Source: Planococcus rifietoensis (GTDB lineage: Bacteria > Bacillota > Bacilli > Bacillales_A > Planococcaceae). Taken from it: DNA of 64,000 nt. This document shows, piece after piece, positions 15,726 through 24,444 of the stretch. Position 1 is the first letter of the stretch, and the number at the start of each line of letters is the position of its first letter. Location of the stretch: positions 2,498,501-2,562,500 of the forward strand of contig NZ_CP013659.2 of NCBI RefSeq assembly GCF_001465795.2. The letters are read 5' to 3'. The notes under the pieces were generated by a model. It ran no database searches. It was given only the letters and a program-made list of their open reading frames with translations, and was not told the origin of the DNA. Position numbers and translations under genes: made by a program.

Positions 15726-17174
15726 TCAATAAGTCGTCAGCTTGAAGAGCTTTTGGAAGTTGTAGATGCCGCGCTGCCAGAACGTGAACTCGTCTTGGTA
15801 TTCTTCCAGGTCGAGTGTGTAGAGGGCATCTTCGTTGTTCCACAGCCGTTCGAAATACGTATCCAGTTCGCCGACCAATTCGCTATCGGTCGGCGCTTTG
15901 ATGAGAATATCCGCTTCTAAATTATAATCCATCAGCGTGCGTTCGGTCATATTGGCGGAACCGCCTAGAATGACCGTTTCTTCGCCAGTTTGAATCATTA
16001 TTGTTTTGGTATGGAATTGCCCGACTACCGGATTGTACCAGCGGACTGCCAAAGAGTCGCTGGCTGCATCCACCATCCCGTTCACTGCCGGCCGGTTCGG
16101 CAAACCGGTCTTTTCGTTACCAAATGCATTTTTGTTTGGATCGAGTACAAGCTGTACTTCCACGCCGCGATTCGATGCTTCCACCAGACTGTCGACTACA
16201 CTACTCTCGGATAAATAGAACATGGCCATCTGGATGCTATCGCCTTCCTCTGTACTGTCCATATGCTTTAAGAGAGCTTTCAAAATTTGCCGTTCAGTGA
16301 CATATTGCACTTCATATTCACCTGATTGTTCAGGCATTTCCGCTCTCGGAAAATCTGGGCCACCTGATAATTTCGAGACCGCTTCCTCAGCTTCCAGAAT
16401 ATCATCGAGCACCGGCCCGCTGACTCGGAATGCCATATTGCCATGTAAACCGCTTGCATCGTGCGGATTGGCTGAACTGATGATTGCTTCCTGCTCTGAA
16501 ACAACGGTCTTCCGATGATTCGCCTTGATGTTCATCATTTGCATGTAAGATGAAAGCGTCATATCCGGTGCGTCGCTAGACATGGCATTTGCTATCCAAC
16601 CGTCCCCCGGATTATCGAACCATTGAAAGATTACACGGTACAATCCTGAATACAGCGGCATCGAATCGCGCAATTTGTCGAGATCAGTGATGATCACTTC
16701 AACGCCTTCCGTTTCCAAGGTTTCTAGCAGCAAACTTTCATAAGAACCGTACCCCACATTCAATGGGTCGGTGATGAAATAAATCGGGAAATCGGGATTT
16801 TCTTTCTTTTTTTCAATTAAATGATCCGCCAAGCGTTCTGCAATCGCTGGATACGCGGTTTCCGTATCGTTGTAATTATCGAATAGGAACAAATCAAGCA
16901 CGAGAAATTCTTCCGCCTCATCAATCAGTTCATGGATTTCATCGAAAATCCGCAGTTCACTTTCCAAATCGGTGCCTTTCTTATCCTGTGCATAGCTCAG
17001 GTCATAAATCATTTCCACTTGTTCGACACTGTGCAGATCGCCCGCGAATGAAACACCCTCGGGCAAAGGTTTAAATGTCTGCCAAATTACTACAATTATA
17101 TACATCGCAGCAAGTATCCCTACAATTCCCATAATAATGCGCCTTCGCTTGCTGTAATCCTTGATTCTTCTCAT
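15726..17174 (-). CDS. Phospholipase D-like protein with two HKD motifs
   Basis: The start at 17174 (MRRIKDYSKRRR) is favoured by GGGAG close upstream. One membrane anchor (about residues 13-33, IIMGIVGILAAMYIIVVIW) is followed by a domain outside or at the membrane. Two HKD-type motifs are seen: NHRKTVVSEQEAIISSANPHD and FHTKTIMIQTGEETVILGGSANMTE. These define the phospholipase D / cardiolipin synthase superfamily. The last part contains ADILIKAPTDSELVGELDTYF. It could be a phospholipid synthase, phosphodiesterase or nuclease-like enzyme; the membrane anchor favours a lipid substrate. A terminator separates it from the sigma factor gene upstream. Confidence 0.82.
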   Translation of the reverse strand: MRRIKDYSKRRRIIMGIVGILAAMYIIVVIWQTFKPLPEGVSFAGDLHSVEQVEMIYDLSYAQDKKGTDLESELRIFDEIHELIDEAEEFLVLDLFLFDNYNDTETAYPAIAERLADHLIEKKKENPDFPIYFITDPLNVGYGSYESLLLETLETEGVEVIITDLDKLRDSMPLYSGLYRVIFQWFDNPGDGWIANAMSSDAPDMTLSSYMQMMNIKANHRKTVVSEQEAIISSANPHDASGLHGNMAFRVSGPVLDDILEAEEAVSKLSGGPDFPRAEMPEQSGEYEVQYVTERQILKALLKHMDSTEEGDSIQMAMFYLSESSVVDSLVEASNRGVEVQLVLDPNKNAFGNEKTGLPNRPAVNGMVDAASDSLAVRWYNPVVGQFHTKTIMIQTGEETVILGGSANMTERTLMDYNLEADILIKAPTDSELVGELDTYFERLWNNEDALYTLDLEEYQDEFTFWQRGIYNFQKLFKLTTY

Positions 17175-17245
17175 GTCTCTCCCGCTCCTTTTCTTCATTA
17201 TAAGCGGAAGAGTTATAGAAAAATATAAGTTATTATTTCCCATAT

Positions 17246-17276
17246 TAAAACCCCAACCAATTGATGGTCGGGGTTT
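17246..17276 (-). terminator. Terminator of the ECF sigma factor gene
   Basis: AAACCCCGACCA pairs with TGGTTGGGGTTTT on the minus strand. It lies just after the sigma factor stop and before the PLD-like start. Confidence 0.82.
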
Positions 17277-17284
17277 GGAAAATA

Positions 17285-17821
17285 CTAGGCAATCACTACA
17301 TATTCGCGGGTTCTTACATCTTCCATAAGCATGTCTTTCAAGCGCTGTTTGCCGCGGTGCAGGCGGGATTTTACCGTACCGATCGATACTTTCATCGTCT
17401 CCGCAATTTCAACAAGTGAATATTGATGCACGTAAAAGTAAACGATTGTCGTCCGGTAAATCGCATCCAGTTCCGAGATTTTGTGGCGGATCATGACAGA
17501 GACATCTTGTTTTTCCAATAATTCAGCGGTACCCGTCTCATCGGTCGGGATCAAATCCAGCAGCGAGACATCGAGCCCTTCCGGCTGGTTGGCGATATGT
17601 TTGCTGCGGCGCACATTTTTGCGGTAGCGGTCTCGGAATGTATTCATGCAAATGGTCGTCAGCCAGGCTTTGGCATGGTCAACTTGGGCGATTGATGATT
17701 CATAGCGTACTACTTTCAGCCATACTTCCTGCATCAAGTCCTCAGCTTCGGCTTTGTTGCGGGTAAGTTTTAGGCATAAATGATAGATATAGCGGTTATA
17801 TTCGGCATATAGCTCTTCCAT
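17285..17821 (-). CDS. ECF-type RNA polymerase sigma factor
   Basis: The 178-residue protein has sigma region 2 at about residues 5-75 (CLKLTRNKAEAEDLMQEVWLKV, DHAKAWLTTICMNTFRD) and region 4 at about 110-165 (YSLVEIAETMKVSIGTVKSRLHRGKQRL), and lacks regions 1 and 3, as in extracytoplasmic function sigma factors. GGAGG precedes the ATG. Such factors normally have an anti-sigma gene beside them; none is seen on either side, as the PLD-like gene lies downstream past a terminator. A TTACAA(tg)TTGTAA inverted repeat lies upstream at 17906-17919. Confidence 0.88.
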   Translation of the reverse strand: MEELYAEYNRYIYHLCLKLTRNKAEAEDLMQEVWLKVVRYESSIAQVDHAKAWLTTICMNTFRDRYRKNVRRSKHIANQPEGLDVSLLDLIPTDETGTAELLEKQDVSVMIRHKISELDAIYRTTIVYFYVHQYSLVEIAETMKVSIGTVKSRLHRGKQRLKDMLMEDVRTREYVVIA

Positions 17822-17924
17822 CGGTGTTACCTCCGTCCGGTGATCTTATGCCCTTATTGTGCCTGAGTTTAGGCTTACGCTCTATCGTTCCCTCTTTCAG
17901 TCTCCTTACAATGTTGTAAGAAAC

Positions 17925-17955
17925 AAAAAATCCGGCCCATCGTTCGGGCCGGATT
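17925..17955 (-). terminator. Terminator of the CBS/CorC membrane protein gene
   Basis: AATCCGGCCC and GGGCCGGATT pair around a 7-nt loop and are followed by T6 on the minus strand. Confidence 0.9.
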
Positions 17956-17959
17956 ACTG

Positions 17960-19234
17960 TTATTGTCTCTTAGTTCCGTTTTCGCTGATTGTTTCCTGCT
18001 CTTCAGGTTCAGCAATCTTTGTGATTGTTAGCCGTTCAATGCGATTTCTATCCATCTCATTGACGATAACATGCAGGTTTTCGTAAGTGAATTCTTCGCC
18101 GACTTCCGGCACATGGCCAAGCTGCTGCATGACAAAACCAGCAATCGTGTCATGGTCTTCTGGAACCTCGACTTCGAACATTTCATTGACATCTTCAATT
18201 TCCAAACGGCCGTGGCAAGATAATTGGCTGTCGTTGATTTCGAAGACCAATTCGTCGTCTTCATCGTCGGTTTCGTCTTCAATATCCTGGCCGATCATTT
18301 CCTCGATGATGTCTTCGTGCGTCACAATCCCGAGCGTTCCGCCGTATTCATCCAAAATGACAGCCATATGTTTTTTCTTCGCCATCATCAATTTGAATAC
18401 TTTCTCGACGCTCACCGATTGCACAACGAATAACGGATTATCATCCATTAATTCCGCCAAGGTCAAGTTCGGGTTCATCGACCATTCGATGAGTTTTTTG
18501 GAATAGAACAAGCCAACGACATTGTCCATGCTTTCTTCGTATACAGGATAACGCGTATATGAAGAATCCAGGATCAAGTCACGGACTTCTTCATAGTTCA
18601 GGTCGATCGATATGCCGACTGTGTCCGTGCGGTGTGTCGACATAACATCCGAAACATCCTTATGCGGGAAATCAAGCACGCCTTTAATGCGTTCCGATTC
18701 ATCTGCCTCGAAGGTTCCTTCCGTCGAAGCGATATCGACCATCGTCCGCAGCTCTTCCTTCGTCATCGTCGCTTCTTTGACGCTGCCTTTAGAGATGATG
18801 CGGATGAAGATATTAGTGAACTGGGCGAGCAGCCATGTTAAAGGCTTAAAGATAAGAACGAGAAATGCGATTACCGGCGCTACGATATAAGCGATTTTAT
18901 CGGCAAAAGTCGCGGCAATGGTCTTTGGCAGCACTTCACCGAAAATGATGAGGACAACCGTCAAGATGGCTGTCGCCAGTCCGACCTCCCACCCTTCCGT
19001 GATGGCGATAGTCGTGACGAGCGTAGGCAGCATGATATTGGAAATATTATTACCGATCAAAATAGTCGTAATCATTCGGTCCGGCTTCGCGATCAACTTT
19101 TCAAGCTTCTGGGCTTTGATATCCCCCTGCTCCGCGCGAAGATGGACCTTCATCCTATTAACTGCCGTGAGTGCCGTTTCGCTTCCCGACAGGAAAAACG
19201 ACATGATCAGAAATAATGCCAATGCTATAAACAA
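17960..19234 (-). CDS. CNNM/CorC-type membrane protein (DUF21, CBS pair, CorC_HlyC)
   Basis: Domains in order: a DUF21 transmembrane region (about residues 1-160, with SGSETALTAVNR and ILIGNNISNIMLPTLVTTIA), two CBS domains (about 190-320, TRYPVYEESMDNVVGLFYSK; AVILDEYGGTLGIVTHEDIIEE), an acidic linker and a CorC_HlyC domain. Relatives are linked to Mg2+ efflux or membrane transport; the old name haemolysin is misleading. The TTG at 19234 is preferred because TGGAGGAAG lies 7 bp upstream and the first helix follows; an ATG 60 bp earlier would place the binding site inside the gene. Confidence 0.87.
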   Translation of the reverse strand: MFIALALFLIMSFFLSGSETALTAVNRMKVHLRAEQGDIKAQKLEKLIAKPDRMITTILIGNNISNIMLPTLVTTIAITEGWEVGLATAILTVVLIIFGEVLPKTIAATFADKIAYIVAPVIAFLVLIFKPLTWLLAQFTNIFIRIISKGSVKEATMTKEELRTMVDIASTEGTFEADESERIKGVLDFPHKDVSDVMSTHRTDTVGISIDLNYEEVRDLILDSSYTRYPVYEESMDNVVGLFYSKKLIEWSMNPNLTLAELMDDNPLFVVQSVSVEKVFKLMMAKKKHMAVILDEYGGTLGIVTHEDIIEEMIGQDIEDETDDEDDELVFEINDSQLSCHGRLEIEDVNEMFEVEVPEDHDTIAGFVMQQLGHVPEVGEEFTYENLHVIVNEMDRNRIERLTITKIAEPEEQETISENGTKRQ

Positions 19235-19384
19235 ATTTACTTCCTCCAGTAACATACATATAAAATTTTTTCGATCTGTTTCCGTATTATCCATAATACC
19301 ACAGCAATTTTCCTCTTGTCGAAAAGGACAACTTAGCTATGCTATAATTTCCACATACTAAAAATACTGGAAAGCAGGGATTTT

Positions 19385-20764
19385 ATGAACGCCACTCAAA
19401 TCGATAAGTACTTCAAAGATCACCGCCAGGCCCATCTCGAAGAATTGAAAAGTTTTTTGCGCATTCCATCGGTCAGCTCCCTTTCCGAACATAAAGCCGA
19501 TATGCAAAAAGGCGCGGAATGGCTTATTAAATCATTGACGAAAGCAGGCCTTGAAAATGCCAGCATCGATGAAACCGATGGCCATCCGGTCGTCTACGCC
19601 GACTGGCTCCACGCCGAAGGCAAACCGACGATCCTTGTTTACGGCCATTACGATGTCCAGCCAGTCGACCCGCTTCATTTATGGGAAACACCGCCTTTCG
19701 ATCCGCATGTGCGTGACAATAAATTGTATGCGCGCGGTGCAAGCGACGATAAAGGCCAAGTATTTATGCATATGAAAGCGGTCGAGGCATTGCTTCAGTT
19801 GAATGGAGAACTTCCCGTCAATATCAAATTCATCCTTGAGGGTGAGGAAGAGATCGGCAGCCCAAGCTTGCCGAAATACGTCGAAGACAATAAAGAAAAA
19901 CTTTCGGCTGATATTATCGTCATTTCCGACACAGGCATGCAAGGCCCGGGCCGTCCAGCTGTCTGCTACGGGCTGCGCGGTCTCGCGGGCATCCAGATCG
20001 ACGTCAAAGGCCCTAAAGGCGACCTGCACTCTGGTCTTTACGGCGGTGCTGTCCAGAACCCGCTGCATGCCATTGTGGAAATCCTTGAATCGTTCCGCGA
20101 TAAAGAAGGCGTCATCCAAGTCGAAGGCTTCTATGACGATGTCCGTCCCGTGTCGGACGAAGAACGTGCTGAATTTGCCGCGCTTGATTTTGATTTGGAA
20201 AATGAAAAGCAGGCAATCGACATTTCAGAAGATTTCGGCGAGAAAGGCTATTCATTCGTCGAGCGGACATGGATCCGCCCGACACTCGAGATCAATGGCA
20301 TCACCGGCGGATTTTCCGGCGAAGGCATTAAGACCGTCTTGCCAGCAGAAGCCAGCTCAAAGATCACTTGCCGCCTCGTTCCTGACCAAGACCCGGATGA
20401 CATCATCGCCAAGCTGAAAGCGCATGTTGAAGCGCACAAGCCAGCGGGTGTCACGGTGAATATTACCGAATTCGATAAGGGCAAGCCGTTCCTGACGCCA
20501 TACGACCATCCGGCCATCCAGGCAGCGGGCCGCTCGTATGAAAAGGTGTATCAAGTGCCGACCGCTTTCACGCGCATGGGCGGCTCGATCCCGATTGTCG
20601 CTGCGTTCGATGAAATTCTTGGATTCCCTGTCGTCTTGATGGGCTTCGGGCTGGCATCGGAAAATTTCCACGCACCGAACGAACATTTCCATTTGGAGAA
20701 CTTCGATAAAGGGCTCCGCGTAATCAGTGATTACTTGTTTGAAGCATCAACACTAGACCAATAA
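19385..20764 (+). CDS. M20 family metallopeptidase (dipeptidase)
   Basis: This 459-residue protein matches the M20 peptidase group. Metal ligands can be placed in VYGHYDVQP (His), GASDDKGQ (Asp), EGEEEIGSP (catalytic Glu and Glu ligand), VISDTGM (Asp) and the late NEHFHLENF (His). A dimerisation domain lies between about residues 205 and 330 (KGDLHSGLYGG, GGFSGEGIKTVLP). Relatives cut dipeptides or act on N-acyl amino acids in the cytoplasm. The exact substrate is unknown. It stands alone, with TATAAT at 19343-19348 upstream and its own terminator. Confidence 0.88.
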   Translation: MNATQIDKYFKDHRQAHLEELKSFLRIPSVSSLSEHKADMQKGAEWLIKSLTKAGLENASIDETDGHPVVYADWLHAEGKPTILVYGHYDVQPVDPLHLWETPPFDPHVRDNKLYARGASDDKGQVFMHMKAVEALLQLNGELPVNIKFILEGEEEIGSPSLPKYVEDNKEKLSADIIVISDTGMQGPGRPAVCYGLRGLAGIQIDVKGPKGDLHSGLYGGAVQNPLHAIVEILESFRDKEGVIQVEGFYDDVRPVSDEERAEFAALDFDLENEKQAIDISEDFGEKGYSFVERTWIRPTLEINGITGGFSGEGIKTVLPAEASSKITCRLVPDQDPDDIIAKLKAHVEAHKPAGVTVNITEFDKGKPFLTPYDHPAIQAAGRSYEKVYQVPTAFTRMGGSIPIVAAFDEILGFPVVLMGFGLASENFHAPNEHFHLENFDKGLRVISDYLFEASTLDQ

Positions 20765-20769
20765 TCTTC

Positions 20770-20804
20770 ATAGCCTCCCCTGATTTGGGGAGGCTATTAT
20801 TTTT
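20770..20804 (+). terminator. Terminator of the M20 peptidase gene
   Basis: ATAGCCTCCCC and GGGGAGGCTAT pair perfectly around TGATTT and are followed by TATTTTT. Confidence 0.9.
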
Positions 20805-20836
20805 ATGAAATTGCAGTTATTTGCTGGAGGGATACG

Positions 20837-21412
20837 ATGGTTATTTTGTATTGGATAGGCAGTTATTTACTTGGCACTGTTTTGACCGCACTATGGATAG
20901 GGAAATGGAAAGGTGTAGACCTGACTGCTTCAGGAAGCGGCAATCCCGGCGCCCGCAACGCCTTGGCCGTTCTTGGCCGCAGAGCCTCCCTATTGGTATT
21001 TCTCGGCGACTTCCTGAAAGGATCGATCGTCGTGTGGGCAGGGCTTTGGCTCGAATTCTCTTTATTATCTGTTGCCGTCGCGGGATTACTTTCAGTCATC
21101 GGGCATATTTATCCGCTATGGCGCAAAGGCCGTGGGGGCAAAGGCATCTCGACTTTTGCCGGTGTCGCCTTCTGGCTGACGCCCGATTTGTTTTTAGCGA
21201 TGATTGTCTTGTCATTCGCTTTCTATCCGTGGCTGAAAAGCGCCACTTTATCGATGCTCGCAGGTTTCAGCGCTTTTTTCGCCGTCGCTTTTGCGTTTCA
21301 AGTGCAATCCGTAGTCTGGCCGCTGTTTCTGGCCATTATTATTATTGTAATTCGGCACAAAGTGGATATTAAAATTTCAATGGAGACACGTTTTCCTTCA
21401 AACAAAGCATGA
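20837..21412 (+). CDS. PlsY-like glycerol-3-phosphate acyltransferase (paralogue)
   Basis: This 191-residue membrane protein with about five hydrophobic segments has the PlsY motifs SGSGNPGARN, GHIYPLWRKGRGGKG and a final IRHKVDIK. PlsY transfers an acyl group from acyl-phosphate to glycerol-3-phosphate, the first committed step of phospholipid synthesis. The first motif reads GARN where typical PlsY has GATN or GTTN, and no partner plsX lies nearby, so it may be a second, divergent copy rather than the housekeeping enzyme. GGAGGG lies just before the ATG. Confidence 0.8.
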   Translation: MVILYWIGSYLLGTVLTALWIGKWKGVDLTASGSGNPGARNALAVLGRRASLLVFLGDFLKGSIVVWAGLWLEFSLLSVAVAGLLSVIGHIYPLWRKGRGGKGISTFAGVAFWLTPDLFLAMIVLSFAFYPWLKSATLSMLAGFSAFFAVAFAFQVQSVVWPLFLAIIIIVIRHKVDIKISMETRFPSNKA

Positions 21413-21514
21413 ATGTCCCGCTCTTGGAGATTTTTATTCAAGAAAGCTAGGACCATATTATTATCCGTGTTATAGTTTTATTATTCAAAATACTCAATAG
21501 ATAGGGGTTTTACG

Positions 21515-22378
21515 ATGAAAAAACCGATTGCATGGATCATGGATACGACCGGATATGTCACAGAACAATTCAAATCGCACCCCGATGTCTATATCGTCCC
21601 GCTGAATATCCATTTTGGCTCGGAAGAATTTATCGATGACGGCATCGATCTCTCAAACGATGAATTATACGCACGCATGAAAAGCTCAAAGGATTTCCCG
21701 AAAACCTCCCAGCCATCTGCAGGGAAATTTGCGGAACTTTATGAAAAGCTGAAAGAGGAATACGAATGCGCCATCGCTGTCCATGCCTCCGCCAAATTGA
21801 GTGGCACGATCGCTTCTTCCATGACCGGCGCCGAGATGACGGATTTCAAGGTATACACTGTCGATTCACTCGCTTTGTCATACGGGCTGTCTGGGCTTCT
21901 TGATCGCGGATTGAAGCTGCAAGATCAAGGGCTTTCCGCTGAAGAAATTACCCAGCGGCTTGAGCAGGAAACGACAGATTTCCGCAATTTCATCTTGATC
22001 GGCAATTTGAGCCAATTGTATAAAGGCGGCCGGATGAGCGGCGCACAGTATTACATCGGCAGCGTCCTGAAGATCAAGCCGATCGTCCAGCTTACCGAGA
22101 AAGGCGAACTTGAGCCGATCGACAAAGTTCGTTCCCATAAGAAAGCGCTGGCTTATTTGCTCGATCGTGCAAAAGCAGACCACGAACAATACGGGATCGA
22201 TTACTTCCAGATTATGCACGGGCACATCCCCGAACAAGCCGAAGAACTGAAAACAGAACTTTTGAAGTTCGCGCCTGATGCGGAAGTACTAATCGGCAAC
22301 TTGAGTTCATCCTTGGCTGTCCATGCCGGAGAAGGCACCTTAGCCTTTATGTGGAGACGCCCACCTGCCCACGTATAA
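21515..22378 (+). CDS. DegV family fatty-acid-binding protein
   Basis: The 287-residue protein has the two-domain DegV layout: WIMDTTGYVTEQF at the N-terminus, PKTSQPSAGKFAELYEKL with the TSQPS loop that contacts the bound fatty acid carboxylate, and LSGTIASSM, VDSLALSYG, NLSQLYKGGRMSG, KIKPIVQL. DegV/FakB proteins hold a fatty acid while the FakA kinase phosphorylates it. No fakA gene is in the window. The neighbouring PlsY-like gene, which would use acyl-phosphate, makes a lipid role attractive but this is inference. Confidence 0.9.
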   Translation: MKKPIAWIMDTTGYVTEQFKSHPDVYIVPLNIHFGSEEFIDDGIDLSNDELYARMKSSKDFPKTSQPSAGKFAELYEKLKEEYECAIAVHASAKLSGTIASSMTGAEMTDFKVYTVDSLALSYGLSGLLDRGLKLQDQGLSAEEITQRLEQETTDFRNFILIGNLSQLYKGGRMSGAQYYIGSVLKIKPIVQLTEKGELEPIDKVRSHKKALAYLLDRAKADHEQYGIDYFQIMHGHIPEQAEELKTELLKFAPDAEVLIGNLSSSLAVHAGEGTLAFMWRRPPAHV

Positions 22379-22477
22379 GAAAACGCTAGTCTTTATGCCT
22401 ATCTTACAGCATTTTTCCGGGAAAATACGGGAATTTCTGATACAATAAGGGCATATGAAGACAGTGAGGTGGATTCG

Positions 22478-23497
22478 ATGCAACATGTGGAACGCGAACT
22501 TACAGAACACGTTAAATTATGTGATGCCAAAGGCCAATTGAATCCCAATGCCATCGGTTATGCCAAAAAACCGCTTGTCGAGTGCAATTTGAAAGGCAAT
22601 TTCATGCGTAAGAAAAAATGGAATTATTGGTGTGTATTCGGTGATGAAATCGTCTTTTCAGCCACTATCTGCCATTTGGATTATGCCGCTGTCTGCTTCG
22701 TCTATTTCCTTAATTATGAAACACAGCGCTTTTTTGAAAAAACGGTCATGGTGCCCTACTCCAGGAATTTACGCTTATCTGATAGTGTATTGGACAACTC
22801 GCTTTTCCATAATTCCGAGATATCGGTTCATTCCATCTATGAAGAGGGCAAAACGCGTTTGGCAGTAACCATCCCTGATTTCGACGGGGAAAAATTACAT
22901 GCAGCACTGACAATCGCCCATCCGGCCGAAATGGAATCGCTGAACGTCGTCATTCCGTGGAATCGCCAAACCTTTCAATTCACCTCGAAACATCATGCCT
23001 TGCCGACAAACGGAACGGTTCAAATCGGGCCAAAGCGTTATGAGTTTGACGAAATGGATAGCTTTTCTGTTTTGGACTATGGCCGGGGCGTATGGCCGCG
23101 GACAGCCGTCTGGAATTGGGCCATGGCTTCCCAGCATTCGCTCGGAAAAGTGATCGGCTTGAATTTCGGCGGCAAATGGACCGATGGCACGGGCATGACG
23201 GAAAATGCCTTTTTCGTTAATGGCCGTATGACCAAAATCAGCGAAGATGTCATTTTCCTTTACGATGCTGAAGATTTCAAGAAGCCGTGGCTGATCCACA
23301 CAAAATTGACCGATGACGTCAAATTGACGTTCACTCCATTTTACGAACGCGTGTCAAAATCGGATGCACGTCTTGTGAAATCGGAAGTTCACCAATTGTT
23401 CGGCTATTATAATGGCTATGTCCGCTACGCAGATGGCAAGAAGCTGAAAATTCACCAATTGCTCGGTTCTGCAGAAGAACATTACGCAAAGTGGTAA
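22478..23497 (+). CDS. DUF2804 domain-containing protein
   Basis: About 339 residues without signal peptide or membrane segments, rich in aromatic residues and beta strands (YGRGVWPRTAVWNWAMASQ, LNFGGKWTDGTGMTENAFF, LFGYYNGYVRYADGKKL). It matches what I know of DUF2804, a family without assigned reaction whose fold may bind a lipid-like ligand. The start at 22478 is chosen because AGGTGG lies about 5 bp upstream; a GTG three codons earlier overlaps that site. It is followed by a terminator shared with the convergent operon. Confidence 0.82.
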   Translation: MQHVERELTEHVKLCDAKGQLNPNAIGYAKKPLVECNLKGNFMRKKKWNYWCVFGDEIVFSATICHLDYAAVCFVYFLNYETQRFFEKTVMVPYSRNLRLSDSVLDNSLFHNSEISVHSIYEEGKTRLAVTIPDFDGEKLHAALTIAHPAEMESLNVVIPWNRQTFQFTSKHHALPTNGTVQIGPKRYEFDEMDSFSVLDYGRGVWPRTAVWNWAMASQHSLGKVIGLNFGGKWTDGTGMTENAFFVNGRMTKISEDVIFLYDAEDFKKPWLIHTKLTDDVKLTFTPFYERVSKSDARLVKSEVHQLFGYYNGYVRYADGKKLKIHQLLGSAEEHYAKW

Positions 23498-23511
23498 TTA
23501 GCTTCCCTATT

Positions 23512-23558
23512 AAAAACCGCCTGATGAATGTCAATCCGACATCCTTCAGGCGGTTTTC
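23512..23558. terminator. Bidirectional terminator between DUF2804 and GDPD operons
   Basis: AAACCGCCTGA pairs with TTCAGGCGGTTT around a long loop that itself has GATGAATGTC..GACATCC pairing. A and T runs lie on both sides, so it can serve both converging units. Confidence 0.85.
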
Positions 23559-23722
23559 TATTTAGGTTCGGCGGTTTTCTTTGTAAAGCGGCTATACAAT
23601 GGCTTTCCAATGAAAAAGAAAGGAAGCAGGACCACCCCTGCAACAAGCGGCCAAGCTGCAGCACCGGCAACTCCCAAAGTGAATGCTGCAACCACCCATA
23701 TACTCAATGCAACTAGTTTCAT
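23558..23722 (-). CDS. 54-residue membrane peptide coupled to GDPD
   Basis: MKLVALSIWVVAAFTLGVAG opens a 54-residue protein with one or two hydrophobic helices (to about residue 38) and a basic tail (PLYSRFTKKTAEPK). Its ATG overlaps the TGA of the phosphodiesterase gene (ATGA at 23719-23722) and GGGGGAATTG lies upstream, so it is very likely translated by coupling. I do not recognise the family. It may be a small membrane partner or simply a conserved hypothetical of Bacillales. Confidence 0.7.
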   Translation of the reverse strand: MKLVALSIWVVAAFTLGVAGAAAWPLVAGVVLLPFFFIGKPLYSRFTKKTAEPK

Positions 23723-24429
23723 TTCAATTCCCCCAGCATTTTTTCGGGATAATCCGTGAAGATGCCCGAGACGCCAATCTGCTGCAATTGTTCGGCGTAG
23801 TCGAGCCGGTTGACGGTATAGACATAAACTTCGCATCCCTTTTCGATCAGTTCGGCACCGTGGCGAAGCGCATACGGCAACGACAGATGAAGCCGCTTCG
23901 TCCCGGCCGTCTCTGTATAAGCGACCATATCGACCAGAATATTGGAAGCTAGAATTGCACCTGTCAATTGGTAGCGATCCATCGCCAATTTTACGTCCGG
24001 GTGATTGAATGAAGAGATGACGAGCCGATGTTCCATGCCCTGTTCAGCCGCAAGCTTAGCCACTTTTTCCACCGCGCCCACATACGGGAAAACGTCCGTT
24101 TTCAATTCCACATTCAGCACGTGATGGGTGTTTTCAAATACCCCAAAAACTTGTGCCAATGTCGGCATTTCGGATCCCGCCCATTCACCTGCTTTCCAGC
24201 TTCCGGCGTCCAGTGTTTTCAGTTCGGCAAGCGTCATGTCTTTTACATAGCCTTTGCCGTTTGTGGTGAGGTTCACTTTTTCATCATGGATGACGACAAG
24301 TTCACCGTCTGCTGATAAATGCACGTCCAGTTCCACCCCGTGGACCGGCAAGGCTGCAGCTTCCACGAAAGCAGGCAGCGTGTTTTCCGGATGCGTGCCC
24401 GAACTTCCGCGATGCGCAAAAATTTCCAT
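23719..24429 (-). CDS. Glycerophosphodiester phosphodiesterase
   Basis: The 236-residue protein shows the GDPD signature from its first residues: FAHRGSSGTHPENT (catalytic His, Glu-Asn), VELDVHLSADGELVVIHDE (metal and catalytic residues), LNVELKT and a C-terminal VYTVN..GIFTDYPE. It cleaves glycerophosphodiesters such as glycerophosphoglycerol to an alcohol and glycerol-3-phosphate. No signal peptide is seen, so it should be cytoplasmic. AAGGAGG precedes the ATG. It lies 15 bp after kynA and overlaps the small membrane peptide gene. Confidence 0.93.
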   Translation of the reverse strand: MEIFAHRGSSGTHPENTLPAFVEAAALPVHGVELDVHLSADGELVVIHDEKVNLTTNGKGYVKDMTLAELKTLDAGSWKAGEWAGSEMPTLAQVFGVFENTHHVLNVELKTDVFPYVGAVEKVAKLAAEQGMEHRLVISSFNHPDVKLAMDRYQLTGAILASNILVDMVAYTETAGTKRLHLSLPYALRHGAELIEKGCEVYVYTVNRLDYAEQLQQIGVSGIFTDYPEKMLGELK

Positions 24430-24444
24430 AAGCCTGCCTCCTTT

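Noticed and set aside
17906..17919. TTACAA(tg)TTGTAA upstream of the sigma gene as autoregulated ECF promoter
   Set aside because: No -35/-10 pair with the usual ECF spacing could be found; the repeat may be chance.
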